Shown in pieces: positions 16,775 to 23,977 of a stretch of 33,400 nt of DNA. A program made the translations under genes and the position numbers. The stretch is from Deltaproteobacteria bacterium (lineage in GTDB: Bacteria > Desulfobacterota > JACPFL01): positions 1 through 33,400 of the forward strand of contig JACPFL010000097.1 of the NCBI GenBank assembly GCA_016183025.1, read 5' to 3'. Every line of letters starts with the position of its first letter. Position 1 is the first letter of the stretch. Below the pieces are notes generated by a model. It saw only the letters and a list, made by a program, of their open reading frames with translations. It was not told where the DNA came from and did no database searches.

Positions 16775-16786
16775 TATGACTTCCGC
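16775..16786 (+). repeat. Left (sub)terminal inverted repeat of the insertion sequence
   Basis: TATGACTTCCGC pairs with the complement of 18296-18307 at 11 of 12 positions. It stands 101 bases before the transposase ATG. Confidence 0.65.
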
Positions 16787-16887
16787 GTGGAAAGGCTGAC
16801 CCCCGGCTCATCACGCGGGTTAGCCTAGGGAGGCCAGAGCCGCCATGTGCTCTCGGCACATTCCACACACAAGCACGGAGGTCAGCC

Positions 16888-18003
16888 ATGGACAAGTCTA
16901 GCAGAACCGTTTACGTCGGTCTCGACGTCCACAAAGACTCCATCGCCGTCGCCTACGCGCCTGAGGACCGCGGGGCCGAGGTCGTCTCCCTGGGGACGAT
17001 CGGCACGCGCCAGTGCGACCTCGACAAACTGATCCGCAAGCTCCAGTCCACGGGCGCGGCGCTCGTGTTCGGCTACGAGGCCGGCCCGTGCGGGTACTGG
17101 CTGTATCGGTACCTCACCCGGCTGGGCTTGAGCTGCCAGGTCGTTGCCCCGTCCCTGATCCCGAAGCGGGCCGGCGACCGGGTCAAGACCGACCGCCGCG
17201 ATGCGATCACGCTGGCCCGGCTCATGCGCAGCGGGGATCTCACCTCCCTCTATGTTCCCGAGATTCCCGACGAGGCCATTCGGGACTTGAGCCGCGCCCG
17301 GGAGGATGCCATGCGGGATCTCAAGGCGGCGAAGTACCGGCTGAAGGCGTTCTTGCTGCGGCAGGACCTTCGGGACGAGGGCCGGGCCAATTGGCACGCC
17401 GCTCATCTCCGCTGGCTGGCGGAGGTGGTGTGTCCGACCGCCGCCCAGCAGATCGTGTTTCAGGAGTACGTCCGCACCGTGACCGAGCGGACCGAGCGCC
17501 TGGAACGACTGGAGGGGGAGCTGCGCGAGGAGGTCAAGCGCTGGCGCCTGTCCCCGGTCGTGGAGGCGATCCAGGCCCTGCGCGGCGTCGAGCTCACGGG
17601 CGCCGTCATCGTGATCGCCGAACTTGGGGACCTCACGCGGTTCGACCCCCCGCGGCAGCTCATGCGTGACCTCGGGCTCACCCCGTCGGAGTACTCCTCC
17701 GGGGAGCGCCGGCGGCAAGGGGGCATCACCAAGGCCGGCAACACGCACGCCCGGCGGGCGCTGGTCGAAGGGGCGTGGGCCTATCGGTATCCGGCGAAGA
17801 TCAGTCGGCATCTCCAGCTCCGGCTGGAGAAGCTGCCGGTCGAGGTGCAACGGATCGGCTGGAAGGCGCAGGTGCGGCTGTGCAAGCGGTATCGGCGGCT
17901 GACGGCCCGGGGCACGCATGCGAACCAGGTCGTGGTAGCCATCGCACGGGAGATGGCGGCCTTCGCCTGGGCGATGGCCCGCGCGGTACCGCTCGCGAAC
18001 TAA
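16888..18003 (+). CDS. IS110-family DEDD transposase/recombinase
   Basis: 371-residue recombinase, the usual length. The N-terminal RuvC-like domain carries the DEDD set D13 (GLDVHKDS), E64 (GYEAGPCGY), D102 and D105 (KTDRRDA). A helical, charged middle (about 125-225) leads to the C-terminal Tnp domain with [18 protein letters not shown] (262-279) and [11 protein letters not shown], where S270/S271 would be the catalytic serine. All key residues are present and the frame is intact, so it may be active. ATG 16888 is preceded by GGAGG with a 6-base spacer. Known IS110/IS1111 members are guided by a noncoding RNA made from the element's own end. Same strand as nothing nearby: neighbours are all minus-strand. 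Confidence 0.95.
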   Translation: MDKSSRTVYVGLDVHKDSIAVAYAPEDRGAEVVSLGTIGTRQCDLDKLIRKLQSTGAALVFGYEAGPCGYWLYRYLTRLGLSCQVVAPSLIPKRAGDRVKTDRRDAITLARLMRSGDLTSLYVPEIPDEAIRDLSRAREDAMRDLKAAKYRLKAFLLRQDLRDEGRANWHAAHLRWLAEVVCPTAAQQIVFQEYVRTVTERTERLERLEGELREEVKRWRLSPVVEAIQALRGVELTGAVIVIAELGDLTRFDPPRQLMRDLGLTPSEYSSGERRRQGGITKAGNTHARRALVEGAWAYRYPAKISRHLQLRLEKLPVEVQRIGWKAQVRLCKRYRRLTARGTHANQVVVAIAREMAAFAWAMARAVPLAN

Positions 18004-18295
18004 CGGAGCGGAGCGCCGGGAACAGCGGAGTTCAAACAGATTGATTGCGATCTCGAGCCATCGGACGAGACGCGGCCCCGGTATCGGCGCAACCTTCGGC
18101 GACGTGACGAGGCCACGACCCCCGACCCTCGAGCGAAGCAGGCGCCGCGACGGACACCAGTCAGGTGGTACCCACCCCACGGATATCAGCATGATCAACC
18201 GTCGCCGTGACAGGCTCCGTCTCGTCCGAGGGTTCGAGCACCCCCCATGAAGGGAGAACATGGCCGCCGATCTTGACGTCATCGTCGACTTGACA
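18004..18295 (+). ncRNA. Candidate bridge/seek RNA region in the 3' end of the insertion sequence
   Basis: This 290-base region downstream of the transposase codes for no convincing protein and is where IS1111-type elements carry their guide RNA. Potential stems seen by eye include GGTGG-TAC-CCACC at 18164-18176 and CTTCG (18094-18098) pairing with CGAAG (18134-18138). The RNA boundaries and its target- and donor-binding loops cannot be fixed without folding and related copies, so the call rests on position and family knowledge. Confidence 0.45.
18089..18102 (+). repeat. 14-base direct repeat, copy inside the insertion sequence
   Basis: GCAACCTTCGGCGA occurs here and again at 18474-18487, outside the right inverted repeat, in the same orientation. 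The match stops abruptly on both sides. Confidence 0.5.
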
Positions 18296-18307
18296 GCGGG
18301 AGTCATA
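18296..18307 (-). repeat. Right (sub)terminal inverted repeat of the insertion sequence
   Basis: GCGGGAGTCATA, complementary to 16775-16786 at 11 of 12 positions, 292 bases after the transposase stop. Confidence 0.65.
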
Positions 18308-18448
18308 TCAACGCTCGCTGTCAGCGGCGGCGTCCGAGCAGGGCGAAGACGCCGGCCGTTTCACCACGGTGTTAGAGGGCGTCCGTCCCTCGGTCGGTTG
18401 CATGATCGCCAGAGCAGAGATGATGTCCTCCAAGGTCACCTTGGTCAT
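18308..18448 (-). CDS. Short hypothetical reading frame ending at the insertion-sequence edge
   Basis: 46-residue frame starting MTKVTLEDIISALAIMQ and ending at TGA 18308-18310, which touches the right end of the insertion sequence. There is no ribosome site and no family is recognised. The frame stays open upstream of the ATG, so it could be the remnant of a gene cut by the element, or chance. The whole stretch 18308-18560 otherwise shows no gene. It holds a 15-base palindrome, CCAAGGT-C-ACCTTGG, at 18430-18444 and a 14-base repeat of insertion-sequence DNA at 18474-18487. Confidence 0.2.
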   Translation of the reverse strand: MTKVTLEDIISALAIMQPTEGRTPSNTVVKRPASSPCSDAAADSER

Positions 18449-18473
18449 CAGGTTGAGCCCGCTGACGCTCCGT

Positions 18474-18487
18474 GCAACCTTCGGCGA
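18474..18487 (+). repeat. 14-base direct repeat, copy outside the insertion sequence
   Basis: Identical to 18089-18102. It may be a remnant of an older related element, or chance. Confidence 0.5.
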
Positions 18488-18560
18488 GCGCGAGGGGGCG
18501 TGAGACCAGCGCGAGCGGGCCGACCGCCGTCAGGTTCACACGGAAGTTACAATAGACGCC

Positions 18561-18854
18561 TCATTCGACACTTGGCTCGGCAGGAAGCTGCGCGCCATGC
18601 CATACCGCGACGACCCAGACGGTCTTCCCTTCAACCCGATAGAAGAACCGATACGGAGGAATCACGACCTCTCGATACGGAAGCTCCGGGAATTCCCGAA
18701 TCAGCCGACCCGACTTCGGATACCGACTCAGCCGTCGAAGCATGCGCTCGGCCCGAAGCCGGAGCTTGCGCGCCGCCTCGGGGTTGTCGCCGTGAACGTA
18801 GGCCAGCGCCGCCAGGAACTGAAGACGGCCCGAAGGCGTGAACCGAACCCTCAC
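18561..18854 (-). CDS. RelE/ParE-family toxin
   Basis: 97-residue basic toxin of the RelE/ParE superfamily: MRVRFTPSGRLQFLAALAYV, then a helical pair rich in Arg (ARKLRLRAERMLRRLSRYP), then the SGRLIREFPELPYREVVI and YRFFYRVEGKTVWVVAVWHG strands. It would cleave mRNA at the ribosome or poison gyrase; sequence alone does not tell which. GTG 18854 overlaps the antitoxin stop (GTGA). Length and all family blocks are intact, so unlike the other toxin genes in the island this pair looks functional. Confidence 0.88.
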   Translation of the reverse strand: MRVRFTPSGRLQFLAALAYVHGDNPEAARKLRLRAERMLRRLSRYPKSGRLIREFPELPYREVVIPPYRFFYRVEGKTVWVVAVWHGAQLPAEPSVE

Positions 18855-19132
18855 TTCGACGCGCGCGCGAGAAGCGCGTCGGCCTCGTCCAAGACCTTGT
18901 CCAAGTCATAGCCCTGGCCTGCAGCTATCTCCTTTTCCCCCCTGGCCAGCAGTCGCAGCAGCTGACGTTCATGCTCCGCCCTTTCGTAGGCCTCGACGCT
19001 CAGCATGACGGCTGCCGCTCTGCCTCGCTGGGTGATGACAAGTGGCTGCTTGGAGGCCCGTACCCGCTTGAGGGCCGCTGCCGCGTCCTGGCGCAAATCG
19101 GTCACGGGCATGATGTCTGGCACCTTGGGCAT
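18851..19132 (-). CDS. Phd/YefM-family antitoxin
   Basis: 93-residue antitoxin. The N-terminal Phd/YefM DNA-binding fold (IMPVTDLRQDAAAALKRVRA, PLVITQRGRAAAVMLSVEAY) spans residues 5-60, and a charged C-terminal arm that would wrap the toxin follows. ATG 19132 follows GGAGGGTCTAAAG; the frame stays open upstream but those residues belong to a decayed YgiT gene. It is coupled to the RelE-like toxin by a 4-base overlap and would autorepress its promoter. Confidence 0.88.
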   Translation of the reverse strand: MPKVPDIMPVTDLRQDAAAALKRVRASKQPLVITQRGRAAAVMLSVEAYERAEHERQLLRLLARGEKEIAAGQGYDLDKVLDEADALLARASK

Positions 19133-19158
19133 CTTTAGACCCTCCAGAAGTATTTTTA

Positions 19159-19187
19159 AGTGTACCTCTAAACGTGCCAGATAGCAA
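19159..19187 (-). promoter_or_regulatory. Sigma70-like promoter of the Phd/RelE-like pair
   Basis: Minus strand TTGCTA (19182-19187), 17-base spacer, TACACT (19159-19164); each hexamer matches consensus at 4 of 6. An AT-rich patch follows, predicting a start near 19152 and a 20-base leader. Confidence 0.45.
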
Positions 19188-19268
19188 CCGCTCGCGGCCA
19201 CCTCGACCGTACGCCCGCGTGACCCGTTGGATCCGCGCTCCCCCCTTGCCGCAGATATCACACCTCAT
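19184..19268 (-). pseudogene. 5' fragment of a YgiT-type zinc-finger antitoxin gene
   Basis: From ATG 19268 the frame reads MRCDICGKGGARIQRVTRAY then GRG and ERLL. This is the N-terminal zinc-finger half of YgiT/MqsA-like antitoxins, with the first CxxC pair C3 and C6. The second CxxC pair and the helix-turn-helix part are missing: the frame runs into the promoter region of the Phd-like gene. It is a truncated remnant. Confidence 0.55.
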
Positions 19269-19286
19269 GGTGCCTGTCATCCCCTC

Positions 19287-19340
19287 TCAATCCGGGTCCA
19301 GCGTAACGATGACCATCTTCCCCGTGGGACTCAAGGCATC
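19287..19340 (-). pseudogene. Possible 3' remnant of a DUF4258-type toxin gene
   Basis: A stretch of about 17 codons ending at TGA 19287-19289 reads SPTGKMVIVTLDPD, resembling the last strand of DUF4258 proteins (GKxVIVTxYxPD), which are the usual partners of YgiT-type antitoxins. It lies just upstream of the YgiT fragment. The match is short, so this is tentative. No gene can be seen in 19341-19484. Confidence 0.3.
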
Positions 19341-19456
19341 CTCCCCCCCTCTCGCCGGGGCACGCAGGGACCGAGCCCCTGCCGTCGGAAGAAACGGGCG
19401 CCGCAGGACCGATCAGAAGTATCGGAGGCTGGCCGGTGAGACGGAGAGCTCGATCC

Positions 19457-19483
19457 GGCTGGCCAGCCAGCCCTGCCCGGGCT
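19457..19483 (-). terminator. Hairpins just after the cysteine-rich gene
   Basis: GGCTGG-CCAGCC type dyad at 19457-19472 and AGCCC-N5-GGGCT at 19469-19483, immediately downstream of the stop at 19485. There is no T-run, so if this terminates transcription it is not a classic intrinsic terminator. Confidence 0.25.
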
Positions 19484-19484
19484 G

Positions 19485-20096
19485 CTAGGCCAGGAGGGCG
19501 GGGTGGCCGGCCCCGCAGACGATCTCGTAGCCCTGCTTGCAGCGGTTGGCCACGGCGATCGACTCGTCACAGCGCAGGTCGGGGCAGTGGACCAGAGGGA
19601 GGTGCTCCATCTCCCGCGTGGGCAGGGGCGTCCCCTCGGGGCTGCCCAGGAAGCGCGCATAGGTCTTCCACCAGAGGTCGTAGAGGAGGACCTTGTCCTC
19701 CTTCTTGAGACGAGGGTCAGGGAAACTGATGATCCGCTGCCACTTGGCCTGGCTGTCGGTCGGGCGGCCGATGTACAGGTCCAGCTTGGCCAGGACGCCC
19801 TTGTCCTTGAACTCCACGGCGCCGAAGAAGTGGTTGTTGGAGCACTTCGCCTCATACCCCTTGCCGAGCTTCGTGTTCGTCAGGATGACCCGGTTCTTGC
19901 AGTAGTGCTCCGGGCACTCCTCGGGCAGGCCGTACAGGCGCTGATGGAGCCAGAAGCGGTTGGTGTCCAGCAGGAAGATTCGGCGCGCGATCAGTCGCCG
20001 GATGATCGAGCTGATGAACTCGCACTCCTCCTTCGAGCGCGGGCGCGTGCGCTCTCCGCTGGGCGGCACGGTGAGGAGGATCTCCCACTTATCCAT
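19485..20096 (-). CDS. Cysteine-rich protein with two CPx3C...GYExxC-x3-H repeats, linked to a Mo hydroxylase
   Basis: 203 residues; family not recognised. Two similar metal-binding-like repeats are visible. The first is C61-P-x3-C66 ... G80-Y-E-x2-C85-x3-H89. The second is C171-P-x3-C176 ... G189-Y-E-x2-C194-x3-H198. The spacing from the second to the third Cys is 19 and 18 residues. Each could bind one zinc through C, C, C and H. Between them lies an alpha/beta stretch with KLDLYIGRPTD and a Trp-rich LLYDLWWKTYARFLG segment. There is no signal peptide or membrane segment, so it is cytoplasmic. ATG 20096 overlaps the end of the 2Fe-2S gene by 8 bases, so it is the last gene of that operon. 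It could be a maturation factor, an electron-transfer partner or a regulator of the enzyme. Confidence 0.8.
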   Translation of the reverse strand: MDKWEILLTVPPSGERTRPRSKEECEFISSIIRRLIARRIFLLDTNRFWLHQRLYGLPEECPEHYCKNRVILTNTKLGKGYEAKCSNNHFFGAVEFKDKGVLAKLDLYIGRPTDSQAKWQRIISFPDPRLKKEDKVLLYDLWWKTYARFLGSPEGTPLPTREMEHLPLVHCPDLRCDESIAVANRCKQGYEIVCGAGHPALLA

Positions 20097-20544
20097 CGCC
20101 GGCCCGGAGCACCGCCTGGATGATCTCCACGTAGCTCGTGCAGCGGCAGATGTTCCCCGACATGAACTCCCGCACCTGCGCCTCGCTGGGGCGCGGGGTC
20201 CGGTCCAGCAGGGCCTTGGCCATCATGAGCATCCCCGGCGTGCAGTAGCCGCACTGGAAGGCCCCGTGCTCGATGAAGGCCCGCTGAAGCGGGTGGAGCC
20301 CTCCGTCCCTGGCGAGCCCTTCCACCGTGGCGATCTCGCTCCCCTCGGCGTAGGCCGCCAGGAGGAGGCACGAGCTGATGGGGCGTCCGTCGAGCAGGAC
20401 CGTGCAGGCCCCGCAGACTCCTTCCCCACAGCCATCCTTCGGGCCGGTCAGGTTCAGGCGATCCCGGAGCACGTCGAGGAGCAGCTCGTAGGGCTCCACC
20501 TCCACGGGATGGGTCTGCCCGTTGACGCGGAGCGCGAGCGTCAT
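20089..20544 (-). CDS. 2Fe-2S subunit of molybdenum hydroxylase (CoxS-like)
   Basis: 151-residue small subunit carrying both clusters: C39, C44, C47, C59 for the ferredoxin-type cluster and C98, C101, C133, C135 (QCGYCTPG and NICRCTSY) for the second. It moves electrons from Mo to FAD. ATG 20544 overlaps the stop of the Mo-subunit gene (ATGA). It is similar to the first 150 residues of the fused protein at 1-2000 but is free-standing here. Confidence 0.95.
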   Translation of the reverse strand: MTLALRVNGQTHPVEVEPYELLLDVLRDRLNLTGPKDGCGEGVCGACTVLLDGRPISSCLLLAAYAEGSEIATVEGLARDGGLHPLQRAFIEHGAFQCGYCTPGMLMMAKALLDRTPRPSEAQVREFMSGNICRCTSYVEIIQAVLRAGDG

Positions 20545-22859
20545 CTGCCACCATCCTGGAGGCCGGCGAGGGCCCGGAGCACGCGTTCGGTCGTGAAGGG
20601 GAGGTCCCGGAGGCGGACGCCGACCGCGCGGCGGATGGCATTGCCGACAGCCGGGGCCACACAGGCGATCGTGGACTCGGCGATCCCCTTCGCCCCGTAC
20701 GGGCCGTTCCGGTGGGGGGTCTCCACGATGACCGTGTCGAATAGCTCGGGGATATCCTTGAACGAGGGAAGCACGTACTGAAGGAAGGTCGCGTTCACCG
20801 GCTGGCCGCCCTCGAACACCATCTCCTCGAAGAACGTCTGACCGATCCCGATCGTCGCGTCTCCGCGGAGCTGCCCGCCGGCCAGCAGGGGGTTCAAGGC
20901 CTTGCCCGCGTCGGCCCCCGCGACGTACCGGAGCAGCCGCACCTGCCCGGTCTCGGTGTCCACCTCCACCTCGGCCGCCCCGGCACCCACGAGGTAGAAG
21001 GACGGGATGGACACCGGTTCCTCCCCATGGGGCTCCTTGGCCTCAAAGACCCCCTCGGCCTGGAGCGGGCTCCCCTGCTCCCGGGCTCGCCGGGCGAGGT
21101 CCCCGAATCCGAAGCCCTTGTCCGGGCTCCCGCGCACCGACACTCGGCCCCCCTCCACCACCAGATCGTCCGGCCGCACCTCGAGGAGCTGGGACGCCAG
21201 CGCCACCAGTTGCCGGCGCGCCTCGGCCGCTGCCCGGACCATCGCATTTCCCATGAAGAACGTCGAGCGGCTCGCCGTGGTCATCGTGTCGAACGGGGTC
21301 ACATCCGTGTCGGGCTGGTGCACGCGGACCGCCTGGAGCGGCAGGGCTAGCTCCTCCGCCACGATCTGCGCCAGCATGGTCCTGGGCCCCTGGCCCATCT
21401 CCACGGTGGAGGTCAGCACCGTGACCGTCCCATCGTCGTTGACCTGAAGGCCGCAGCGCGAGGTGGACTCCATGTTGGAGCTCTTGATCATGATGGCCAG
21501 CCCCTTGCCCCGGCGCCTCGTCCCCCCCGCCTTTGGGTCGCCTGCCCCTCCCCGTTCCGCCTTCTTCTCGCCCGCCGTTCCCCCCTCCGCCTTGCCCCAG
21601 CCGATGGCCTGGGCCACCTGCACGAGCAGCGGCTTGAACCCCACGCTGTGCAGCGCCTCGCCGGTGGCAAACCGGCTCCCCTCCTCCACCACGTTCTTCA
21701 GGCGCAGCTCCAGCGGGTCCATGCCGAGGACCTCGGCGATGCGGTCCATCTGGGACTCGTAGGCGAGCGCCACCTGCGGCACCCCGTAGCCCCGGAACGC
21801 GCCGGCGGAGGGCTTGTTTGTGTAGATGCAGTAGGACTCGGTCTTGACGTGCGCCAGCTTGTACGGCCCGGCCGCGAGCGTGGCGGCCTTCTTCGCCACG
21901 AGCGGGCCCCCCTCGGCATAGGCGCCGGTGTCGTAGAGGATCTCCACCTGGCGGGCCACCAGCGTCCCGTCGCGCTTCACCCCGGTCTTCATCCGGGTCA
22001 CGGCCCCGTGCTTGGTGATGGTGAAGAAGACCTCCTGACGCTTCAGCACGATCCGGACCGGCGCCCCGCTCTTCCAGGCCAGGAACGCGGCGATGGGCTC
22101 GATCTTGAGGTGGCTCTTCGCCCCGTACCCACCACCCACGTAGGGGACGATCACCCGGACCCGCTCAGGCTCCAGACGGAAGAGCTCCGCCAGGTTCATC
22201 TTCACGCCATAGGGCGTCTGCGTGCCGCTCCAGACCGTGACCCGGCCGCTGGGGTCGAAGGCGACGATGCAGCCGTGGGGCTCCAGGTGGCAGTGCTGCG
22301 TCGTGGCCGAGGTGTAGGTCTCTTCGACGATGAGGTCGGACTCGCGCCACCCCTGCTCGACGTCGCCACGGACAGTGGTGCTGAGGGAGCAGACGTTGCG
22401 CTGCTTCCCCAGGGCCTCGTGCAGCAGCGGCGCATCGGGGGCCATGGCCGCCACCGGATCGAAGACCCCCGGCAGCTCCTCGTACTCCACCTCGACGAGC
22501 TGCAGCGCCTCCTCCGCGGTCTCCCGGTCCACAGCCGCCACCGCCGCGACCGGGTCACCTACGTACCGGACCCGGTCCAGGGCCACCACTGACTGGTCCT
22601 TGTAAACCCTGCCGTACCTCCGCTCGACCCGGTCCCCACGCAGGATGTCGTCCCGGGTCAGCACGGCCCGGACGCCGGGGAGCTGCGCCGCCTTGGCGGC
22701 GTCCACATGCAGGAGCCGGGCATGGGGGTAGGGACTCCGCAGGATTCGCCCGTGGAGCATCCCGGGGACCTTGAGGTCAATGGCATATCGGGCCTCTCCC
22801 CGGACCTTCTCCTCGCCGTCGATCCGGCCGACTGGCTGGCCCACGGTTCGCAGCGTCAC
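20541..22859 (-). CDS. Molybdopterin-binding subunit of molybdenum hydroxylase (CoxL/XdhA-like)
   Basis: 772-residue large subunit. GGGYGAK at 242-248 and AFRGYG at 354-359 mark the Mo-cofactor site, EMGQGPRTM the cofactor dinucleotide region, and E728 in GAKGIAE is the catalytic base. AFRGYG lacks the Cys of the form I CO dehydrogenase loop, so it is a generic hydroxylase (xanthine, aldehyde, nicotinate-like). The substrate is not shown. GTG 22859 overlaps the FAD-gene stop (GTGA); the frame is open further upstream but inside the FAD gene. An extra Gly/Lys/Glu-rich, low-complexity segment at about 422-452 separates the two halves. Order FAD-Mo-2Fe-2S. Confidence 0.93.
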   Translation of the reverse strand: MTLRTVGQPVGRIDGEEKVRGEARYAIDLKVPGMLHGRILRSPYPHARLLHVDAAKAAQLPGVRAVLTRDDILRGDRVERRYGRVYKDQSVVALDRVRYVGDPVAAVAAVDRETAEEALQLVEVEYEELPGVFDPVAAMAPDAPLLHEALGKQRNVCSLSTTVRGDVEQGWRESDLIVEETYTSATTQHCHLEPHGCIVAFDPSGRVTVWSGTQTPYGVKMNLAELFRLEPERVRVIVPYVGGGYGAKSHLKIEPIAAFLAWKSGAPVRIVLKRQEVFFTITKHGAVTRMKTGVKRDGTLVARQVEILYDTGAYAEGGPLVAKKAATLAAGPYKLAHVKTESYCIYTNKPSAGAFRGYGVPQVALAYESQMDRIAEVLGMDPLELRLKNVVEEGSRFATGEALHSVGFKPLLVQVAQAIGWGKAEGGTAGEKKAERGGAGDPKAGGTRRRGKGLAIMIKSSNMESTSRCGLQVNDDGTVTVLTSTVEMGQGPRTMLAQIVAEELALPLQAVRVHQPDTDVTPFDTMTTASRSTFFMGNAMVRAAAEARRQLVALASQLLEVRPDDLVVEGGRVSVRGSPDKGFGFGDLARRAREQGSPLQAEGVFEAKEPHGEEPVSIPSFYLVGAGAAEVEVDTETGQVRLLRYVAGADAGKALNPLLAGGQLRGDATIGIGQTFFEEMVFEGGQPVNATFLQYVLPSFKDIPELFDTVIVETPHRNGPYGAKGIAESTIACVAPAVGNAIRRAVGVRLRDLPFTTERVLRALAGLQDGGR

Positions 22860-23743
22860 GGGATCTGCACTCCATTGGCACGGGCCCGGCGGAGGGTCTC
22901 CTCCAGGGCCCGTCGCACAAAGACCTCCACCATGCGCTTCTTGTACCAGGTCGAGCCCCGGGCATCCGCCGGGGGGTCCACCAGCCGCGCGGCACGGCGC
23001 CCGGCCTCCGTCATCAGGTCTGCCGTCAGAGCCTGTCCGACGAGCATCGCCTCGATCTCCGGGAGCCGCTGCGGCACGGCCGTCACCGACCCGAGGGCCA
23101 GCCGTGCCTCCTGGACCCGGGCGTCCTCCCCCAGCCGGAGCATGCACGCGGCCCCGAGGGTGGGCCAATCGATCGAGGAGTGCCCCGAGAACCGGACGTA
23201 GCACCCTGCCAGGCGCGGCGGGGCCGGGGGGATGAACACCTCGGTCAGCAGCTCGTCCTCGGCCAGCACGGTCTGATAGGTGTCCACGAAGAACTGCGCG
23301 AACGGCACCTCTCGCGACCCCCGCGCACTCACTGCCCGGGCCCGAGCGTCCAGGACCAGCAGGACCGGCGCGGGGTCCGAGTGGTTGTCGGCATGGCACA
23401 GGTCCCCGACGAGCGTCCCCATGTTCCGGATGCGCAGGTTGGCGACGTGCGCGGTCGCCTCGGCGAGCACAGGGGCGCGCCGATGCACGACAGGGGAGAG
23501 CTCGACCTCGTGGTGGGTCGCCATGGCCCCGAGGCGGACCCCGCCTCCCTCCGTCTCCTGCACCCCTGCCAGTCCCCGGATCCGCTTCAGGCTGATCAGG
23601 CGGCGAGGCCGGTACAGGCCGTGCTTGACCAGGATCATGAGCGCCACGCCCCCGGCCACGATCCGGCCGTCGCTGCCGTCCTGCGCCAGGGCCTGGCAGG
23701 CCTCCTCCACCGTCTCAGGAAAGCTCAGATCGAATCGCGCCAT
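22856..23743 (-). CDS. FAD-binding subunit of molybdenum hydroxylase (CoxM-like)
   Basis: 295-residue flavoprotein subunit. FAD motifs are AGGVALMILVKHG near residue 30 (family AGGQSL, here altered to AGGVAL) and TLVGDLCHADNHSDPAP near 109 (family T-GG-ADP). The C-terminal CoxM domain follows. ATG 23743 has GGAAGGGA about 11 bases upstream and a sigma70-like promoter just before it. It is the first gene of the four-gene Mo-hydroxylase operon. The altered Gly-Gly pair in the second motif (LVGD for xGGS) may change FAD handling. Confidence 0.93.
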   Translation of the reverse strand: MARFDLSFPETVEEACQALAQDGSDGRIVAGGVALMILVKHGLYRPRRLISLKRIRGLAGVQETEGGGVRLGAMATHHEVELSPVVHRRAPVLAEATAHVANLRIRNMGTLVGDLCHADNHSDPAPVLLVLDARARAVSARGSREVPFAQFFVDTYQTVLAEDELLTEVFIPPAPPRLAGCYVRFSGHSSIDWPTLGAACMLRLGEDARVQEARLALGSVTAVPQRLPEIEAMLVGQALTADLMTEAGRRAARLVDPPADARGSTWYKKRMVEVFVRRALEETLRRARANGVQIP

Positions 23744-23782
23744 CCGGACCCGGTTCCCTTCCAGCTTCCGCGCCGTCCGGTC

Positions 23783-23812
23783 ATTCTAGCGGACCGCTGC
23801 TCGGCGGGTCAA
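23783..23812 (-). promoter_or_regulatory. Sigma70-like promoter of the Mo-hydroxylase operon
   Basis: Minus strand TTGACC (23807-23812, 5 of 6), 18-base spacer, TAGAAT (23783-23788, 5 of 6). Transcription would start near 23776, giving a leader of about 32 bases before ATG 23743. Confidence 0.6.
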
Positions 23813-23819
23813 CGAAGCG

Positions 23820-23845
23820 GGCGTCGCGGCGTCGCGGGCGTCGCG
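23820..23845. repeat. Three tandem GGCGTCGCG copies
   Basis: GGCGTCGCG at 23820-23828, 23828-23836 and 23837-23845 (first two share one base), directly upstream of the -35 of the Mo-hydroxylase promoter. Either slippage or closely spaced half-sites for a regulator. Confidence 0.5.
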
Positions 23846-23977
23846 TTCTTTTCCTGCACACGTTCAATGCACGGATGCCAGATCCGCACCACGGCCGGAG
23901 CAGGGGATCTCCTCGGACCTGCACGGTTACCCCAAAATCTCTAATAATTGAATGAGGGGGGCGCAGGGTGGGCAGCG

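Larger units (their letters stand above)
16775..18307 (+). mobile_element. IS110-family insertion sequence, IS1111-like layout
   Basis: About 1.53 kb. It is bounded by an inverted repeat of 12 bases with one mismatch: TATGACTTCCGC at 16775-16786 and GCGGGAGTCATA at 18296-18307. One transposase gene lies at 16888-18003. The left noncoding end is about 100 bases and the right end about 290 bases. A long 3' end and subterminal inverted repeats are features of the IS1111 group; the true tips are probably a few bases outside the repeats. No target duplication is visible, as expected for the family. Confidence 0.75.

Noticed and set aside
16882-18306. 474-codon minus-strand frame across the insertion sequence
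   Set aside because: It covers the transposase in antisense and has no domain; the plus-strand DEDD recombinase is intact.
18430-18444. Perfect 15-base palindrome CCAAGGT-C-ACCTTGG as an operator
   Set aside because: It lies inside a possible short coding frame (TKVTLE) with no promoter next to it; one isolated dyad is not enough.
20541-22859. Aerobic CO dehydrogenase (form I CoxL)
   Set aside because: The active-site loop is AFRGYG, without the Cys of the form I loop, so only the wider molybdenum-hydroxylase family can be claimed. The same holds for AFRGFG in the fused protein.
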